64,000 bases of DNA. Origin: Sphingosinicella microcystinivorans. Its GTDB lineage: Bacteria; Pseudomonadota; Alphaproteobacteria; Sphingomonadales; Sphingomonadaceae. The stretch lies in the NCBI RefSeq assembly GCF_003634215.1, contig NZ_RBWX01000007.1:174001-238000 (forward strand). The letters are read 5' to 3'. A program made the translations under genes and the position numbers. Below the pieces are notes generated by a model, which saw nothing but the letters and a program-made list of their open reading frames with translations, was not told where the DNA came from and did no database searches. Shown here one piece after another: positions 36,328 to 48,125 of the stretch; positions within the stretch are counted from its first letter, which is position 1, and each line of letters starts with the position of its first letter.

Positions 36328-37590
36328 ATGCTGAAACTGGCACTTGCCGCCGCCGCGCTGCTTTCAGGCGCGGCGCAGGCGGAAACCGTCGTCGTCACCG
36401 CGGACCGCATGGTCGACGTGGCTGCGGGGAGGATGGTGGCGAACCCGGTGGTGGTGATCACCGACGGACGCATCGTCTCCGTCTCCGGCGGCGCGGGCAT
36501 CCCGGCGGACGCGAAACGCGTCGACCTGCCCGGCATGACGCTCGTGCCCGGCCTTATCGACATGCACGTCCATCTGGACAGCGCACCCATCTACGGCGGC
36601 TACAACAGCCTCGTCTTCACCGACAGCTTCTGGACCGTCGTGGGCGCGGCCAATGCACGCGCCATGCTGGAGGCGGGCTTCACCACCGTCCGCAACGTGG
36701 GCTCGGCGGGCTATTCGGACGTCGGCATCAAGCAGGCGATCGAGGAGGGCTTCGCGACCGGGCCGCGAATCGTTCCCGCTGCTTATGCGCTCGGTGCCAC
36801 GGGCGGCCACTGCGACGAGACCTTTTATCCGCCCTCGTTCCACCGCAAGGGCGAAGCCGTGGGCGATTCGCCCGACGAACTCCGCCTGCGCGTGCGCGAG
36901 CAGAGGAAGTATGGCGCGGAGGTCATCAAGGTGTGCGCCACGGGCGGCGTCTTCTCGCGCAACACCGAGCCCGGCCAGCAGCAGCTCTCCGAAGCCGAAC
37001 TGCGCGCCATCGCGGACGAGGCGCACATGTGGGGGCTGAAGGTTGCCGCGCACGCGCACGGCACGTCCGGCATCAAGGCGGCGATTCGCGCAGGCATCGA
37101 CACGATCGAGCACGCCAGCCTCATCGACGCCGAAGGCATACGCCTCGCCAAGGAGCGCGGCACGGTGCTTGCGATGGATATCTACAACACCGAGTATACG
37201 CAGTCTGAGGGGCGCAAGAACGGCGTGCTGGAGGACAATCTGCGTAAAGACCGCGAGGTTGCCCAGGTCCAGCGGGACGGCTTCCGTGCCGCACACAAGG
37301 CGGGCGTGAAGATGGTGTTCGCATCCGACGCGGGCGTGATGCCCCATGCGGAGGTCGGCAAGCAGTTCCGCGTGATGGTGGAGTACGGCATGACGCCGAT
37401 CGACGCGATCCGCGCGGCGACGCGGAATGCCGCCGAGGCGCTGGGCCGCGAATCGGATGTCGGCACGATTGCGCCGGGCCGTTATGGAGACCTTATCGCG
37501 GTCGCCGGGGACCCGACTGCGGACGTGACGCTGCTCGCGAATGTTCCTTTCGTTATGAAGGGCGGCGACATCGTGAAAGATGCGCGCTGA
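36328..37590 (+). CDS. exported metal-dependent amidohydrolase
   Basis: A 420-residue amidohydrolase-superfamily protein with a signal peptide (MLKLALAAAALLSGAAQA). The metal ligands are visible: HVHLD near residue 75, the Lys region AEVIKVCATGG, His in VAAHAHGTSG and TIEHAS, and Asp in VFASDAGVMPH. Such periplasmic members are usually annotated imidazolonepropionase-like or prolidase-like (Xaa-Pro or Xaa-Lys dipeptidase); the substrate is open. It starts 26 nt after secA with GGGGGGGTG as ribosome-binding site. The str promoter follows its end. Confidence 0.87.
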   Translation: MLKLALAAAALLSGAAQAETVVVTADRMVDVAAGRMVANPVVVITDGRIVSVSGGAGIPADAKRVDLPGMTLVPGLIDMHVHLDSAPIYGGYNSLVFTDSFWTVVGAANARAMLEAGFTTVRNVGSAGYSDVGIKQAIEEGFATGPRIVPAAYALGATGGHCDETFYPPSFHRKGEAVGDSPDELRLRVREQRKYGAEVIKVCATGGVFSRNTEPGQQQLSEAELRAIADEAHMWGLKVAAHAHGTSGIKAAIRAGIDTIEHASLIDAEGIRLAKERGTVLAMDIYNTEYTQSEGRKNGVLEDNLRKDREVAQVQRDGFRAAHKAGVKMVFASDAGVMPHAEVGKQFRVMVEYGMTPIDAIRAATRNAAEALGRESDVGTIAPGRYGDLIAVAGDPTADVTLLANVPFVMKGGDIVKDAR

Positions 37591-37886
37591 ACGCATCGCC
37601 GAAGACCCGCGGAGAACCGTCACAAAAGCCGTTGACCTTGGGGGGAGGCGCGCATATAAGCCGCGCCCGTACTCGCGGGCTGGTGGTAGGCGTTCGTCCT
37701 AGACGCTGTCCTGGAACGGGTTTTTAGAGCTGATAGGCCGCAAGGCCGCGAAATAAGGGTCCGGGTGGGGCCGTTAAGGTGCCCGCCGGGACCGTTTGCA
37801 TTTGTCCGCGAATCGCTCGCGGACGCTTTGCGCGCGGCTGGCCCTGAAGGCTTGCATGGATTTGGAAACAAGAGGCTGAAGCGTTA
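37591..37886 (+). other. str operon promoter and long leader (296 nt)
   Basis: No gene is visible. It contains the promoter at 37632-37660 and a leader of about 220 nt. The leader has a perfect 8-bp hairpin at 37804-37824 (GTCCGCGA/TCGCGGAC, 5-nt loop) and other GC-rich stretches. Just before rpsL is GAGGCTGAAGCG. Confidence 0.6.
37632..37660 (+). promoter_or_regulatory. str operon promoter
   Basis: TTGACC (37632-37637) and TATAAG (37655-37660) with the ideal 17-nt spacer: the best sigma70-type promoter in the window, about 225 nt ahead of rpsL. Confidence 0.8.
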
Positions 37887-38258
37887 ATGCCGACGATCAA
37901 CCAGCTGGTCCGCAAGGGTCGGAATCCGCAGAAGGCGCGCAACAAGGTGCCGGCGCTCGAAGCGAATCCGCAGAAGCGCGGCGTATGCACGCGCGTCTAC
38001 ACGACGACCCCGAAGAAGCCGAACTCGGCGCTCCGCAAGGTGGCCAAGATTCGCCTGACCAACGGTTTCGAGGTGATTGGCTACATCCCGGGTGAAGGTC
38101 ACAACCTTCAGGAGCACTCGGTGGTGCTCATTCGCGGCGGCCGCGTGAAGGATTTGCCGGGCGTGCGTTATCACGTGCTGCGCGGCGTTCTTGACACCCA
38201 GGGCGTCAAGGATCGCAAGCAGAGCCGTTCGAAGTACGGCGCCAAGCGGCCTAAGTAA
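37887..38258 (+). CDS. rpsL: 30S ribosomal protein S12
   Basis: 123 residues, full length. S12 sits at the decoding centre. [24 protein letters not shown] (streptomycin-site Lys) and [11 protein letters not shown] are standard; Lys and Pro at the known resistance sites are wild type. First gene of str (rpsL-rpsG-fusA-tuf), 12 nt before rpsG. Confidence 0.99.
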   Translation: MPTINQLVRKGRNPQKARNKVPALEANPQKRGVCTRVYTTTPKKPNSALRKVAKIRLTNGFEVIGYIPGEGHNLQEHSVVLIRGGRVKDLPGVRYHVLRGVLDTQGVKDRKQSRSKYGAKRPK

Positions 38259-38270
38259 GGAACTAGAGAA

Positions 38271-38741
38271 ATGGCTCGTCGTCGCCGTCCGGAGAAGCGC
38301 GAAATTCTCCCCGATCCCCGCTTCGGGGACATCACGCTCACGAAGTTCATGAACCTCGTGATGTATCAGGGTAAGAAGTCGATCGCCGAAACGATCGTCT
38401 ACAGCGCCCTCGACAACATCGAAGCGAAGATGAAGAAGGATCCGGTCGGGGTCTTCCACGACGCGCTCAACAACGTGAAGCCGGGCATCGAAGTCCGCAG
38501 CCGCCGCGTTGGTGGTGCGACCTACCAGGTGCCCGTCGAAGTGCGCCCGGACCGTTCGCAGGCGCTCGCGATTCGCTGGCTGATCTCGGCCGCGCGCAAT
38601 CGCAGCGAGAACACAATGTCGGCGCGCCTTTCGGGCGAACTGATGGACGCCTCGCAGAACCGCGGTACCGCCGTGAAGAAGCGCGAAGACACGCACCGTA
38701 TGGCCGAGGCGAACCGCGCCTTCGCGCACTACCGCTGGTAA
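38271..38741 (+). CDS. rpsG: 30S ribosomal protein S7
   Basis: 156 residues, full length. S7 nucleates assembly of the 30S head. [20 protein letters not shown] and [15 protein letters not shown] are typical, as is the C-terminal [13 protein letters not shown]. In E. coli S7 represses str translation at the rpsL-rpsG gap; here that gap is only 12 nt, so the E. coli site cannot be present in the same form. Confidence 0.99.
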   Translation: MARRRRPEKREILPDPRFGDITLTKFMNLVMYQGKKSIAETIVYSALDNIEAKMKKDPVGVFHDALNNVKPGIEVRSRRVGGATYQVPVEVRPDRSQALAIRWLISAARNRSENTMSARLSGELMDASQNRGTAVKKREDTHRMAEANRAFAHYRW

Positions 38742-38760
38742 AGATTAAGGACTGATCGCA

Positions 38761-40836
38761 ATGGCCCGCAGCCATCCGCTCGATAAATATCGCAACATCG
38801 GCATCATGGCCCACATTGATGCCGGTAAGACGACGACGACCGAGCGAATCCTCTATTACACCGGCAAGTCCTACAAGATCGGCGAAGTGCACGAAGGCAC
38901 GGCGACGATGGACTGGATGGAGCAGGAGCAAGAGCGCGGCATCACGATCACGTCTGCCGCGACGACCTGTTTCTGGAACGATCACCGCATCAACATCATC
39001 GATACGCCCGGCCACGTCGATTTCACCATCGAAGTCGAGCGCAGCCTTCGCGTGCTCGACGGGGCGGTTGCGTGCTTCGACGGCGTTGCCGGCGTGGAGC
39101 CGCAGTCTGAAACGGTGTGGCGTCAGGCCGACAAGTACCGCGTTCCGCGCATGTGCTTCGTCAACAAGCTCGATCGCACCGGCGCCAACTTCGAACGTTG
39201 CGTGCAGATGATCAAGGACCGCCTCGGTGCGCGTCCGCTGGTGCTTTATCTCCCGATCGGAATCGAGAGCGGGTTCAAGGGTCTCGTCGACCTCGTCGAG
39301 AATCGCGCGATCATCTGGCTCGAGGAATCGCTGGGCGCGAAGTTCGAATATCGGGATATCCCGGACGAGCTGAAGGAAGCCGCCGAGCTTGCTCGCCAGG
39401 AACTGATCGAGATGGCCGTCGAGCAGGACGACGCCGTCATGGAAGCCTATCTCGAAGGCAATGTTCCCGATGCCGCTACGCTGAAGGCGCTGATCCGCAA
39501 GGGTACGCTCAGCTTCGCGTTCGTGCCGGTGCTGTGCGGTTCGGCGTTCAAGAACAAGGGTGTGCAGCCGCTGCTGGACGCCGTCGTCGACTATCTGCCG
39601 AGCCCGCTCGACGTGCCGGCGGTGCAGGGTGTCAAGCTGGACGGCGAGACGCCGGACACCCGCAAGGCTGACGACAGCGAGCCGTTCTCGGCGCTGGCGT
39701 TCAAGATCATGACCGACCCGTTCGTCGGTACGCTGACCTTCGCGCGCATTTACTCGGGCAAGCTCGAGGGGTCTTCCACCGTGCTCAACTCGGTGAAGGA
39801 CAAGAAGGAAAAAATCGGCCGCATGCTTCTGATGCATGCGAACGAGCGTGAAGACATCAAGGAAGCCTACGCGGGCGACATCGTCGCGCTCGTCGGTCTC
39901 AAGGAAGTCACCACGGGCGAAACGCTCTGCGCGCCGAATGCGCCGATCATCCTGGAGCGCATGGAGTTCCCGGATCCGGTCATCGAGGTTGCGGTGGAAC
40001 CGAAGACCAAGGCCGACCAGGAGAAGATGGGCATCGCGCTCAATCGTCTCGCGCAGGAAGACCCGAGCTTCCGCGTGTCGTCGGACCTCGAAAGCGGTCA
40101 GACCATCATCAAGGGCATGGGTGAACTTCACCTCGAAATTCTTGTCGATCGCATGAAGCGTGAGTTCAAGGTCGAGGCGAACGTTGGTGCGCCGCAGGTG
40201 GCATACCGAGAATCGCTCGCGCGCAAGGTCGATATCGACTACACGCACAAGAAGCAGTCGGGTGGTTCGGGTCAGTTCGGTCGCGTCAAGATGACGGTCG
40301 AGCCGGGCGAACGCGGCCAGGGCGTGCTTTTCGTCGACGAGGTCAAGGGCGGCAACGTTCCGCGCGAATATATTCCTTCGGTCGAGAAGGGTATTCGCGA
40401 GGTTGCGGCTTCGGGTTCGCTGATCGGCTTCCCGATCATCGACTTCACCGCGACGCTGACGGACGGCGCCTACCACGACGTCGACTCGTCTGCGATGGCG
40501 TTCGAAATCACCGGTCGCGGTGCGATGCGCGAAGCGGCCCAGAAGGCCGGCATCAAGCTGCTCGAGCCGGTGATGAAGGTCGAGGTGGTGACGCCCGAAG
40601 AGTTCATGGGCGATGTCATCGGCGATCTGAATTCGCGGCGCGGCCAGATTCAGGGCACCGACAGCCGCGGCAACGCACAGGTGGTCGAGGCGATCGTGCC
40701 GCTGGCGAACATGTTCGGGTACGTCAACCAGCTCCGTTCTTTCTCGCAGGGCCGGGCGCAGTACACGATGCAGTTCAGTCATTACGAGGAAGTCCCGGCG
40801 AACGTCGCCGAGGAAGTCAAGGCGAAGCTCGCCTGA
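38761..40836 (+). CDS. fusA: translation elongation factor G
   Basis: A 691-residue GTPase that drives tRNA-mRNA translocation. G1 is [16 protein letters not shown]3 [10 protein letters not shown]4 FVNKLDR. Domains II-V are complete: [16 protein letters not shown], then a C-terminal [13 protein letters not shown]. It is 19 nt after rpsG and 66 nt before tuf. One EF-G copy is in the window. Confidence 0.99.
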   Translation: MARSHPLDKYRNIGIMAHIDAGKTTTTERILYYTGKSYKIGEVHEGTATMDWMEQEQERGITITSAATTCFWNDHRINIIDTPGHVDFTIEVERSLRVLDGAVACFDGVAGVEPQSETVWRQADKYRVPRMCFVNKLDRTGANFERCVQMIKDRLGARPLVLYLPIGIESGFKGLVDLVENRAIIWLEESLGAKFEYRDIPDELKEAAELARQELIEMAVEQDDAVMEAYLEGNVPDAATLKALIRKGTLSFAFVPVLCGSAFKNKGVQPLLDAVVDYLPSPLDVPAVQGVKLDGETPDTRKADDSEPFSALAFKIMTDPFVGTLTFARIYSGKLEGSSTVLNSVKDKKEKIGRMLLMHANEREDIKEAYAGDIVALVGLKEVTTGETLCAPNAPIILERMEFPDPVIEVAVEPKTKADQEKMGIALNRLAQEDPSFRVSSDLESGQTIIKGMGELHLEILVDRMKREFKVEANVGAPQVAYRESLARKVDIDYTHKKQSGGSGQFGRVKMTVEPGERGQGVLFVDEVKGGNVPREYIPSVEKGIREVAASGSLIGFPIIDFTATLTDGAYHDVDSSAMAFEITGRGAMREAAQKAGIKLLEPVMKVEVVTPEEFMGDVIGDLNSRRGQIQGTDSRGNAQVVEAIVPLANMFGYVNQLRSFSQGRAQYTMQFSHYEEVPANVAEEVKAKLA

Positions 40837-40902
40837 TAATTTGGTTGGCAATCGGAATTGGCCGCGAGGCCAGGGACAGCAGAAGACAAGAGGGTTAGAG
40901 AC

Positions 40903-42093
<1,191 letters not shown>

Positions 42094-42107
42094 GCGAAAG
42101 CATATCG

Positions 42108-42146
42108 CCGGTCCGGCACGAAAACGTGCCGGACCGGTTTGCTTTT
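42108..42146 (+). terminator. Rho-independent terminator after tuf
   Basis: A perfect 13-bp stem (42108-42120 with 42125-42137, AAAA loop) followed by TTTGCTTTT. It lies 15 nt past the tuf stop and separates str from S10, fully or as a partial attenuator. Confidence 0.88.
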
Positions 42147-42206
42147 GCCGGTTGATTGTCAGGGCCGAAATTGGTCGGCCAAATAAAGGTTTGAACGGGT
42201 ACCCGC

Positions 42207-42521
<315 letters not shown>

Positions 42522-42539
42522 CCTGACGTTTTAACTCAA

Positions 42540-42559
42540 GCCCCCTCCGCGGAGGGGGC
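42540..42559 (+). other. perfect palindrome between rpsJ and rplC
   Basis: A 20-nt perfect palindrome, GCCCCCTCCG followed by its complement, in the 62-nt rpsJ-rplC gap. As RNA it makes an 8-bp GC stem with a CGCG loop. There is no T-tract, so it is not a standard terminator. It precedes the rplC ribosome-binding site (GAGGAAGGAA). Confidence 0.6.
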
Positions 42560-42583
42560 CTCTGAAGAGGAAGGAACAAGATC

Positions 42584-43333
42584 ATGCGCACTGGCGTGAT
42601 CGCAAAGAAGGTGGGAATGACCCGGCTGTTCAAGGACGACGGCCGGCATGTTCCTGTGACGGTTCTCAGCCTTGAAGGCTGCCAGGTCGTCGCACAGCGT
42701 ACCGAGGACCGCGATGGCTATGTCGCGCTCCAGCTCGGTGCCGGCACCGCGAAGGTTAAGAACGTCGCCAAGCCGCAGCGCGGCCACTTCGGCAAGGCCG
42801 AAGTCGAGCCGAAGGCGCAGGTTGTCGAATTCCGTGTTACGGAAGATGCGCTCGTCGATGTGGGAGCCGAGCTGTCGGCCGACCATTTCGTCGCGGGCCA
42901 GTATGTCGACATCACCGGCTCAACGCAGGGCAAAGGCTTTGCCGGCGCCATCAAGCGTTGGGGTTTCGGCGGTCTGCGCGCGACGCACGGCGTCTCCGTT
43001 TCGCACCGTTCGCATGGTTCGACGGGTAACCGCCAGGATCCGGGCAAGGTCTTCAAGAACAAGAAGATGGCCGGCCACATGGGCGCCCGCAACCGCACGC
43101 AGCAGAATCTCGAGATCGTCGGCACCGACGTCGCTCGCGGCCTGATCTTCGTCAAGGGTTCGGTCCCCGGCCACAAGGGCGGCTGGCTCGAAGTTCGCGA
43201 TGCCGTGAAGGTGGCGCGTCCGGGCGAGGCTCCGTATCCGGCCGGCATTCGCAGCGCGAACAACAATGAAGCGGCCCCCGCCGAGGCTCCGGCCGAGACG
43301 GTCGAAACCGCCACCGACGGCCAGGAGGGCTGA
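42584..43333 (+). CDS. rplC: 50S ribosomal protein L3
   Basis: 249 residues. [30 protein letters not shown] (with the methylation-loop [13 protein letters not shown]) and [19 protein letters not shown] are typical. The C-terminus from about 225 is an acidic Ala/Glu/Pro tail beyond the E. coli end, common in alphaproteobacteria. Two nt before rplD. Confidence 0.98.
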   Translation: MRTGVIAKKVGMTRLFKDDGRHVPVTVLSLEGCQVVAQRTEDRDGYVALQLGAGTAKVKNVAKPQRGHFGKAEVEPKAQVVEFRVTEDALVDVGAELSADHFVAGQYVDITGSTQGKGFAGAIKRWGFGGLRATHGVSVSHRSHGSTGNRQDPGKVFKNKKMAGHMGARNRTQQNLEIVGTDVARGLIFVKGSVPGHKGGWLEVRDAVKVARPGEAPYPAGIRSANNNEAAPAEAPAETVETATDGQEG

Positions 43334-43335
43334 AC

Positions 43336-43956
43336 ATGAAAATCAAGGTACAGACCCTCGACGCGAAAGCGGCTGGCGATGTCGAACTGAACGACGAGAT
43401 CTTCGGTCTCGAACTTCGTACCGACATCCTGCACCGTGTCGTCAACTGGCAGCTCGCCAACCGCCGCGGTTACGCCCGCGCCGCACGCGAGCGTTCCGAT
43501 GTTGCGCGCACCGGCAAGAAGTTCGGTCGCCAGAAGGGTGGCGGCACGGCACGTCACGGCAACCGCCGCGCACCGATCTTCATCGGCGGTGGCAAGGCCC
43601 ACGGTCCGCGCGCCCGCTCGTTCGAGCAGAGCCTGAACAAGAAGATCCGCGTCCTCGGCCTCAAGACCGCGCTGTCGGCGAAGGCCAAGGAAGGCAAGCT
43701 CATCGTCCTCAAGGACCTCGAGCTGAAGGATGCCAAGACGAAGGTGCTGCGCGATCAGCTCGGCAAGCTCGGCATCACCAGCGGCCTCTTTATCGACGGC
43801 GACACGCCCGCGAACTTCCGTCTGGCCTGCGCGAACCTCTACAAGGTCGACGTGCTGCCGGTCATTGGCGCGAACGTGTACGACATCCTCAATCACGACA
43901 CCCTCGTCCTCACGACGTCGGCGGTCGAAAAGCTGGAGGCGCGCTTCAATGGCTAA
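43336..43956 (+). CDS. rplD: 50S ribosomal protein L4
   Basis: 206 residues. [25 protein letters not shown] (about 56-80) is the tunnel loop. In E. coli L4 also represses its own operon through the S10 leader; no such leader is recognisable here. Its end overlaps rplW by 8 nt. Confidence 0.98.
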   Translation: MKIKVQTLDAKAAGDVELNDEIFGLELRTDILHRVVNWQLANRRGYARAARERSDVARTGKKFGRQKGGGTARHGNRRAPIFIGGGKAHGPRARSFEQSLNKKIRVLGLKTALSAKAKEGKLIVLKDLELKDAKTKVLRDQLGKLGITSGLFIDGDTPANFRLACANLYKVDVLPVIGANVYDILNHDTLVLTTSAVEKLEARFNG

Positions 43957-44266
43957 GGCTGCGAAGAAGGCCGAGATCGCGCTGGAGCACTACGACGTGA
44001 TCCTGTCGCCGGTCATCACCGAGAAGTCGACGCAGGTGTCGGAACACAACCAGTTTGTGTTCCACGTCGCGAAGACCGCGACCAAGCCCGCCATCAAGGC
44101 GGCGGTCGAAGCGCTGTTCGATGTCAAGGTGAAGGGTGTGAACACGCTCATCGCCAAGGGCAAGACCAAGCGCTGGAAGGGTCAGCGCTACATCCGCTCC
44201 GACGCGAAGAAAGCCGTCGTGACGCTCGCCGAAGGCGAGTCGATCGACGTGACCACGGGAATCTAA
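43949..44266 (+). CDS. rplW: 50S ribosomal protein L23
   Basis: 105 residues, at the tunnel exit where SRP and trigger factor dock. [35 protein letters not shown] and the Lys-rich [13 protein letters not shown] are typical. It starts inside the rplD end (8-nt overlap); the frame opens earlier but that part is rplD in another frame. Confidence 0.97.
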   Translation: MAKAAKKAEIALEHYDVILSPVITEKSTQVSEHNQFVFHVAKTATKPAIKAAVEALFDVKVKGVNTLIAKGKTKRWKGQRYIRSDAKKAVVTLAEGESIDVTTGI

Positions 44267-44269
44267 GCC

Positions 44270-45109
44270 ATGGCGCTCAAATCCTATAACCCCACCAGCG
44301 CAGCGCGCCGCGGCCTCGTCCTCGTCGACAAGTCGCAGCTCTTCAAGGGCAAGCCCGTCAAGGCGCTGACCGAGGGTCTCCACAAGTCCGGCGGTCGCAA
44401 CAACCAGGGCCACGCCACTGCGCGCGGTATTGGCGGCGGTCACAAGCGCCGTTATCGCATTGTCGATTTCAAGCGTCGCAAGTGGGACATGTCGGCCGTT
44501 GTCGAGCGGATCGAGTATGACCCGAACCGCACGGCGTTCATCGCCCTCGTGAAATACGAGGACGGCGAGCTGAACTACATCCTCGCACCGCAGCGTCTTG
44601 CCGTTGGCGATACCGTCGTCGCGGGCAAGAAGACCGACGTGAAGCCGGGCAACGCGATGGAAATCGGTCAGATGCCGGTTGGCACGATTGTCCACAACGT
44701 CGAGATGAAGCCCCGCAAGGGTGGCCAGATCGCGCGTTCGGCAGGCACCTACGTGCAGGTCGTCGGTCGTGACCGCGGCATGGCGATCGTCCGTCTCGGT
44801 TCGGGCGAGCAGCGCTACGTTCCGGCTGATTGCATGGCGACGGTCGGCGCGGTGTCGAACCCGGACAACTCGAACCAGAATCTTGCCAAGGCTGGCCGCA
44901 ACCGCTGGCTCGGCAAGCGTCCGCTGACGCGCGGTGTCGCCAAGAACCCGGTCGACCACCCGCACGGCGGTGGTGAAGGCCGGACTTCGGGTGGCCGTCA
45001 TCCGGTGACCCCGTGGGGCAAGCCGACGAAGGGTGCCAAGACCCGGAACAAGAAAAAGGCGTCGAGCGCGATGATCATCCGTTCGCGTCACGCGAAGAAG
45101 AAGAGGTAA
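44270..45109 (+). CDS. rplB: 50S ribosomal protein L2
   Basis: 279 residues, needed for subunit joining and the peptidyl-transferase centre. [38 protein letters not shown] (about 43-64) and the key [23 protein letters not shown] region with its functional His are present. Three nt after rplW. Confidence 0.99.
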   Translation: MALKSYNPTSAARRGLVLVDKSQLFKGKPVKALTEGLHKSGGRNNQGHATARGIGGGHKRRYRIVDFKRRKWDMSAVVERIEYDPNRTAFIALVKYEDGELNYILAPQRLAVGDTVVAGKKTDVKPGNAMEIGQMPVGTIVHNVEMKPRKGGQIARSAGTYVQVVGRDRGMAIVRLGSGEQRYVPADCMATVGAVSNPDNSNQNLAKAGRNRWLGKRPLTRGVAKNPVDHPHGGGEGRTSGGRHPVTPWGKPTKGAKTRNKKKASSAMIIRSRHAKKKR

Positions 45110-45112
45110 GCC

Positions 45113-45388
45113 ATGGCGCGTTCCGTCTGGAAGGGTCCGTTTGTCGACCTGCACCTTCTGAAGAAGGCCGAGACCGCCCAGGATTCCGGTGCGCGTGCGC
45201 CGATCAAGACCTGGTCGCGCCGTTCGACGATTCTGCCGCAGTTCGTCGGGCTCACCTTCAACGTCTACAACGGCAAGAAGTTCGTGCCGGTGACGGTCAA
45301 TGAAGACATGGTGGGCATGAAGCTCGGCGAGTTCGCGCCGACGCGCACCTACTTCGGCCACACCGCCGACAAGAAGTCGAAGAGGTAA
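45113..45388 (+). CDS. rpsS: 30S ribosomal protein S19
   Basis: 91 residues. [36 protein letters not shown] and [21 protein letters not shown] are typical. Three-nt gaps on both sides. Confidence 0.98.
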   Translation: MARSVWKGPFVDLHLLKKAETAQDSGARAPIKTWSRRSTILPQFVGLTFNVYNGKKFVPVTVNEDMVGMKLGEFAPTRTYFGHTADKKSKR

Positions 45389-45391
45389 GCG

Positions 45392-45778
45392 ATGAGCAAG
45401 GCTGCAAACCCCCGTCGTGTCGGCGAGCGTGAAGCGCTTGCAGTGGCGACGACCGTGCGCGGTTCGGCATACAAGCTGAACCTCGTTGCCGGTCTTATTC
45501 GCGGCAAGAAGGCCGGCGAAGCGCTCAACATCCTCACCTTCTCCACGAAGGCGATGGCCGTTGACGTTCGCAAGGTTCTCGCCTCGGCGATCGCGAATGC
45601 GGAAAACAACCACAACCTCGACGTCGATGCGCTCGTGGTGAAGGAAGCCAGCGTCGGCAAGTCGATCACGATGAAGCGCTGGACGCCGCGTGCGCGTGGT
45701 CGTTCGGCGAAGATCATGAAGCCGATCAGCCGCATTCGCATCGTGGTGCGTGAAGCGGACGAAGAGGCAGGAGCGTAA
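45392..45778 (+). CDS. rplV: 50S ribosomal protein L22
   Basis: 128 residues; its hairpin lines the exit tunnel. [27 protein letters not shown] (abridged; residues about 16-42), [19 protein letters not shown] and [15 protein letters not shown] are typical. The stop is one nt before the rpsC ATG. Confidence 0.98.
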   Translation: MSKAANPRRVGEREALAVATTVRGSAYKLNLVAGLIRGKKAGEALNILTFSTKAMAVDVRKVLASAIANAENNHNLDVDALVVKEASVGKSITMKRWTPRARGRSAKIMKPISRIRIVVREADEEAGA

Positions 45779-45779
45779 T

Positions 45780-46475
45780 ATGGGTCACAAGACTTCCCCC
45801 ATCGGCCTCCGGTTGCAGATCAACCGCACCTGGGATTCGCGTTGGTTCGCGGACGGCGACGACTACGGTCGTCTGCTGCTCGAGGATCTCAAGATCCGCA
45901 ACTTCGTGATGAAGACGCTGCCGCAGGCCGCCATTTCGAAGGTGGTGATCGAGCGTCCCGCAAAGCTGTGCCGCGTGTCGGTGTATGCTGCGCGTCCGGG
46001 CGTGATCATCGGCAAGAAGGGTGCGGACATCGACAAGCTCCGCCGCCAGCTCGCCGCGATGACGTCGAGCGAGGTGTCGCTGAACATCGTCGAGATCCGC
46101 AAGCCTGAGGTTGACGCGAAGCTCGTCGCACAGTCGGTCGCCGATCAGCTCGTGCGCCGTGTTGCGTTCCGCCGCGCCATGAAGCGCGCCGTGCAGTCGG
46201 CGCTGCGTCTTGGCGCCGAGGGTATCAGGATCACCTGCTCGGGCCGTCTTGGCGGCGCCGAGATTGCGCGGACCGAATGGTACCGTGAAGGCCGCGTTCC
46301 GCTGCACACGCTGCGCGCGAACGTGGACTACGCGGAAGGCCAGGCACACACCGCTTACGGCGTCTGCGGCGTCAAGGTCTGGATCTTCAAGGGTGAGATC
46401 CTCGACCACGACCCGCTCGCGCAGGACCGGATCATGATGGATGCACAGACGTCGGGAGTCCGGCCGGCGCGTTAA
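45780..46475 (+). CDS. rpsC: 30S ribosomal protein S3
   Basis: 231 residues, at the mRNA entry tunnel. [20 protein letters not shown], the KH motif [14 protein letters not shown] and [20 protein letters not shown] are typical. An in-frame ATG at 45750 would extend it into rplV; ATG 45780 matches homologues. Followed by an unusually wide 63-nt gap. Confidence 0.98.
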   Translation: MGHKTSPIGLRLQINRTWDSRWFADGDDYGRLLLEDLKIRNFVMKTLPQAAISKVVIERPAKLCRVSVYAARPGVIIGKKGADIDKLRRQLAAMTSSEVSLNIVEIRKPEVDAKLVAQSVADQLVRRVAFRRAMKRAVQSALRLGAEGIRITCSGRLGGAEIARTEWYREGRVPLHTLRANVDYAEGQAHTAYGVCGVKVWIFKGEILDHDPLAQDRIMMDAQTSGVRPAR

Positions 46476-46532
46476 GGTCGAAAGACCATAACTGCGTCGC
46501 CTGATCGAGGACCGATTCCTGTCAGAAGGCGA
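46476..46532 (+). other. structured rpsC-rplP intergenic RNA
   Basis: Directly after the rpsC stop is a GNRA mini-hairpin GGTC-GAAA-GACC (46476-46487). Then TCGCCTGA (46497-46504) can pair with TCAG and AGGCGA (46522-46532) around an inner AGG/CCT helix. Neighbouring gaps are 1-20 nt. Confidence 0.4.
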
Positions 46533-46538
46533 TAAGAG

Positions 46539-46958
46539 ATGCTGCAACCAAAACGCACCAAGTTCCGCAAGGCCCACAAGGGTCGCATTCACGGCAACGC
46601 CAAAGGCGGCACCGAACTCAACTTCGGCGCCTATGGCCTGAAGGCGCTCGAGCCGGAGCGCGTCACTGCGCGCCAGATCGAATCTGCGCGTCGTGCCATC
46701 ACGCGCCACATCAAGCGCCAGGGCCGTCTCTGGATCCGCATTTTCCCGGACGTTCCGGTTTCCCGCAAGCCTGCCGAAGTCCGCATGGGCTCGGGCAAGG
46801 GTGCGCCGGAATACTGGGTCGCCCGCGTGAAGCCGGGCCGCGTGATGTTCGAGCTCGATGGCGTCAGCTACGAGGTCGCCGCCGGCGCCTTCGAACGCGC
46901 TGCCGCTAAGCTCCCGATCAAGACGAAGCTGATCGCTCGTCTTGGCGACCAGCACTAA
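46539..46958 (+). CDS. rplP: 50S ribosomal protein L16
   Basis: 139 residues. [19 protein letters not shown] and [20 protein letters not shown] with [18 protein letters not shown] are typical; it contacts the A-site tRNA. 15 nt before rpmC. Confidence 0.98.
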   Translation: MLQPKRTKFRKAHKGRIHGNAKGGTELNFGAYGLKALEPERVTARQIESARRAITRHIKRQGRLWIRIFPDVPVSRKPAEVRMGSGKGAPEYWVARVKPGRVMFELDGVSYEVAAGAFERAAAKLPIKTKLIARLGDQH

Positions 46959-46973
46959 GGAAGGGATGCAGCC

Positions 46974-47183
46974 ATGAAGCACGCAGACCTCAAGACCAAG
47001 ACTGACGACCAGCTCTCCGCTGATCTCGCACAGCTGAAGAAGGAGCAGTTCAACCTGCGCTTCCAGGCGGCGACCGGCCAGCTGGAAAAGGCGAGCCGCG
47101 TGCGCGAGGTGCGTCGCACCATCGCGCGTATTCGGACGCTGCAGAACGAACGCGGTCGCGCCAGCGCCGCTGCCGAAGCCTGA
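46974..47183 (+). CDS. rpmC: 50S ribosomal protein L29
   Basis: 69 residues. [28 protein letters not shown] (abridged; residues 4-31) and [14 protein letters not shown] are typical; a helical pair at the tunnel exit. 11 nt before rpsQ. Confidence 0.97.
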   Translation: MKHADLKTKTDDQLSADLAQLKKEQFNLRFQAATGQLEKASRVREVRRTIARIRTLQNERGRASAAAEA

Positions 47184-47194
47184 AGGGAATAACG

Positions 47195-47431
47195 ATGCCG
47201 AAACGCGTCCTCGTCGGGCAGGTAGTCTCCGACAAGACCGACAAGACGGTGGTTGTGAAGGTCGAACGCCGGGTTCAGCACCCGCTGTACGGCAAGATCA
47301 TCCGCCGCTCGAAGAAGTATCACGCGCATGATGAAGCCAATGCCTTCAAGGCCGGCGACACCGTGCGGATCGAAGAATGTGCGCCGATCTCCAAGCTGAA
47401 GACGTGGCGCGTCACGGAAAAGGTGAGCTGA
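47195..47431 (+). CDS. rpsQ: 30S ribosomal protein S17
   Basis: 78 residues, an OB-fold 16S binder. [38 protein letters not shown] and [19 protein letters not shown] are typical. One nt before rplN. Confidence 0.97.
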   Translation: MPKRVLVGQVVSDKTDKTVVVKVERRVQHPLYGKIIRRSKKYHAHDEANAFKAGDTVRIEECAPISKLKTWRVTEKVS

Positions 47432-47432
47432 C

Positions 47433-47801
47433 ATGATCCAGATGCAGACGAACCTCGACGTCGCGGACAACAGCGGCGCGAAAAGGGTGCAGTGCATCAA
47501 GGTGCTCGGCGGTTCGAAGCGCCGCTTCGCCACCGTTGGCGACGTGATCGTCGTCTCGGTGAAGGAAGCCGCGCCGCGCGGCCGCGTGAAGAAGGGTGAC
47601 GTGCACCGCGCGGTCATCGTTCGCACCGCGAAGGACATCCGCCGCGCCGATGGCACCGTGATCCGCTTCGATTCGAACGCGGCCGTGCTCATCAACAAGA
47701 GCGAGGAGCCGATCGGCACCCGCATCTTCGGGCCGGTGGTGCGCGAACTGCGTGCCAAGAAGCACATGAAGATCATCAGCCTTGCGCCGGAGGTCCTCTA
47801 A
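47433..47801 (+). CDS. rplN: 50S ribosomal protein L14
   Basis: 122 residues, on the subunit interface. [40 protein letters not shown] and [13 protein letters not shown] are typical. Its stop directly abuts the rplX ATG. Confidence 0.98.
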   Translation: MIQMQTNLDVADNSGAKRVQCIKVLGGSKRRFATVGDVIVVSVKEAAPRGRVKKGDVHRAVIVRTAKDIRRADGTVIRFDSNAAVLINKSEEPIGTRIFGPVVRELRAKKHMKIISLAPEVL

Positions 47802-48125
47802 ATGTCCGCAGCGAAGATCAAGAAGGGTGACCGCGTCGTCGTCCTGTCCGGCAAGGACAAGGGCAAGCACGGCGATGTCGTGAAGTCCCTCCCGAAGGAC
47901 GGCAAGGTCGTCGTGTCGGGCATCAACATCGTGGTTCGCCACGTGAAGCCGAGCCAGGCCAATCCGCAGGGCGGGCTGGAGCGTCGCGAGGCGCCGATCC
48001 ACGCGTCCAAGGTGGCGCTCGAGGATCCGAAGACCGGCAAGCCGACCCGCGTCGGTTTCCGTATCGAGAAAGACGGCAGCAAGGTGCGTGTCGCCAAGCG
48101 GTCGGGTGAGGTGATCAATGGCTAA
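47802..48125 (+). CDS. rplX: 50S ribosomal protein L24
   Basis: 107 residues, an assembly initiator of the 50S with a KOW motif ([19 protein letters not shown]). [20 protein letters not shown] is typical. Overlaps rplE by 8 nt. Confidence 0.97.
   Translation: MSAAKIKKGDRVVVLSGKDKGKHGDVVKSLPKDGKVVVSGINIVVRHVKPSQANPQGGLERREAPIHASKVALEDPKTGKPTRVGFRIEKDGSKVRVAKRSGEVING

Noticed and set aside
37591-37886. rpoB/rpoC upstream of rpsL
   Set aside because: The gene before rpsL is an amidohydrolase; the usual rpoBC neighbours are not in this window.
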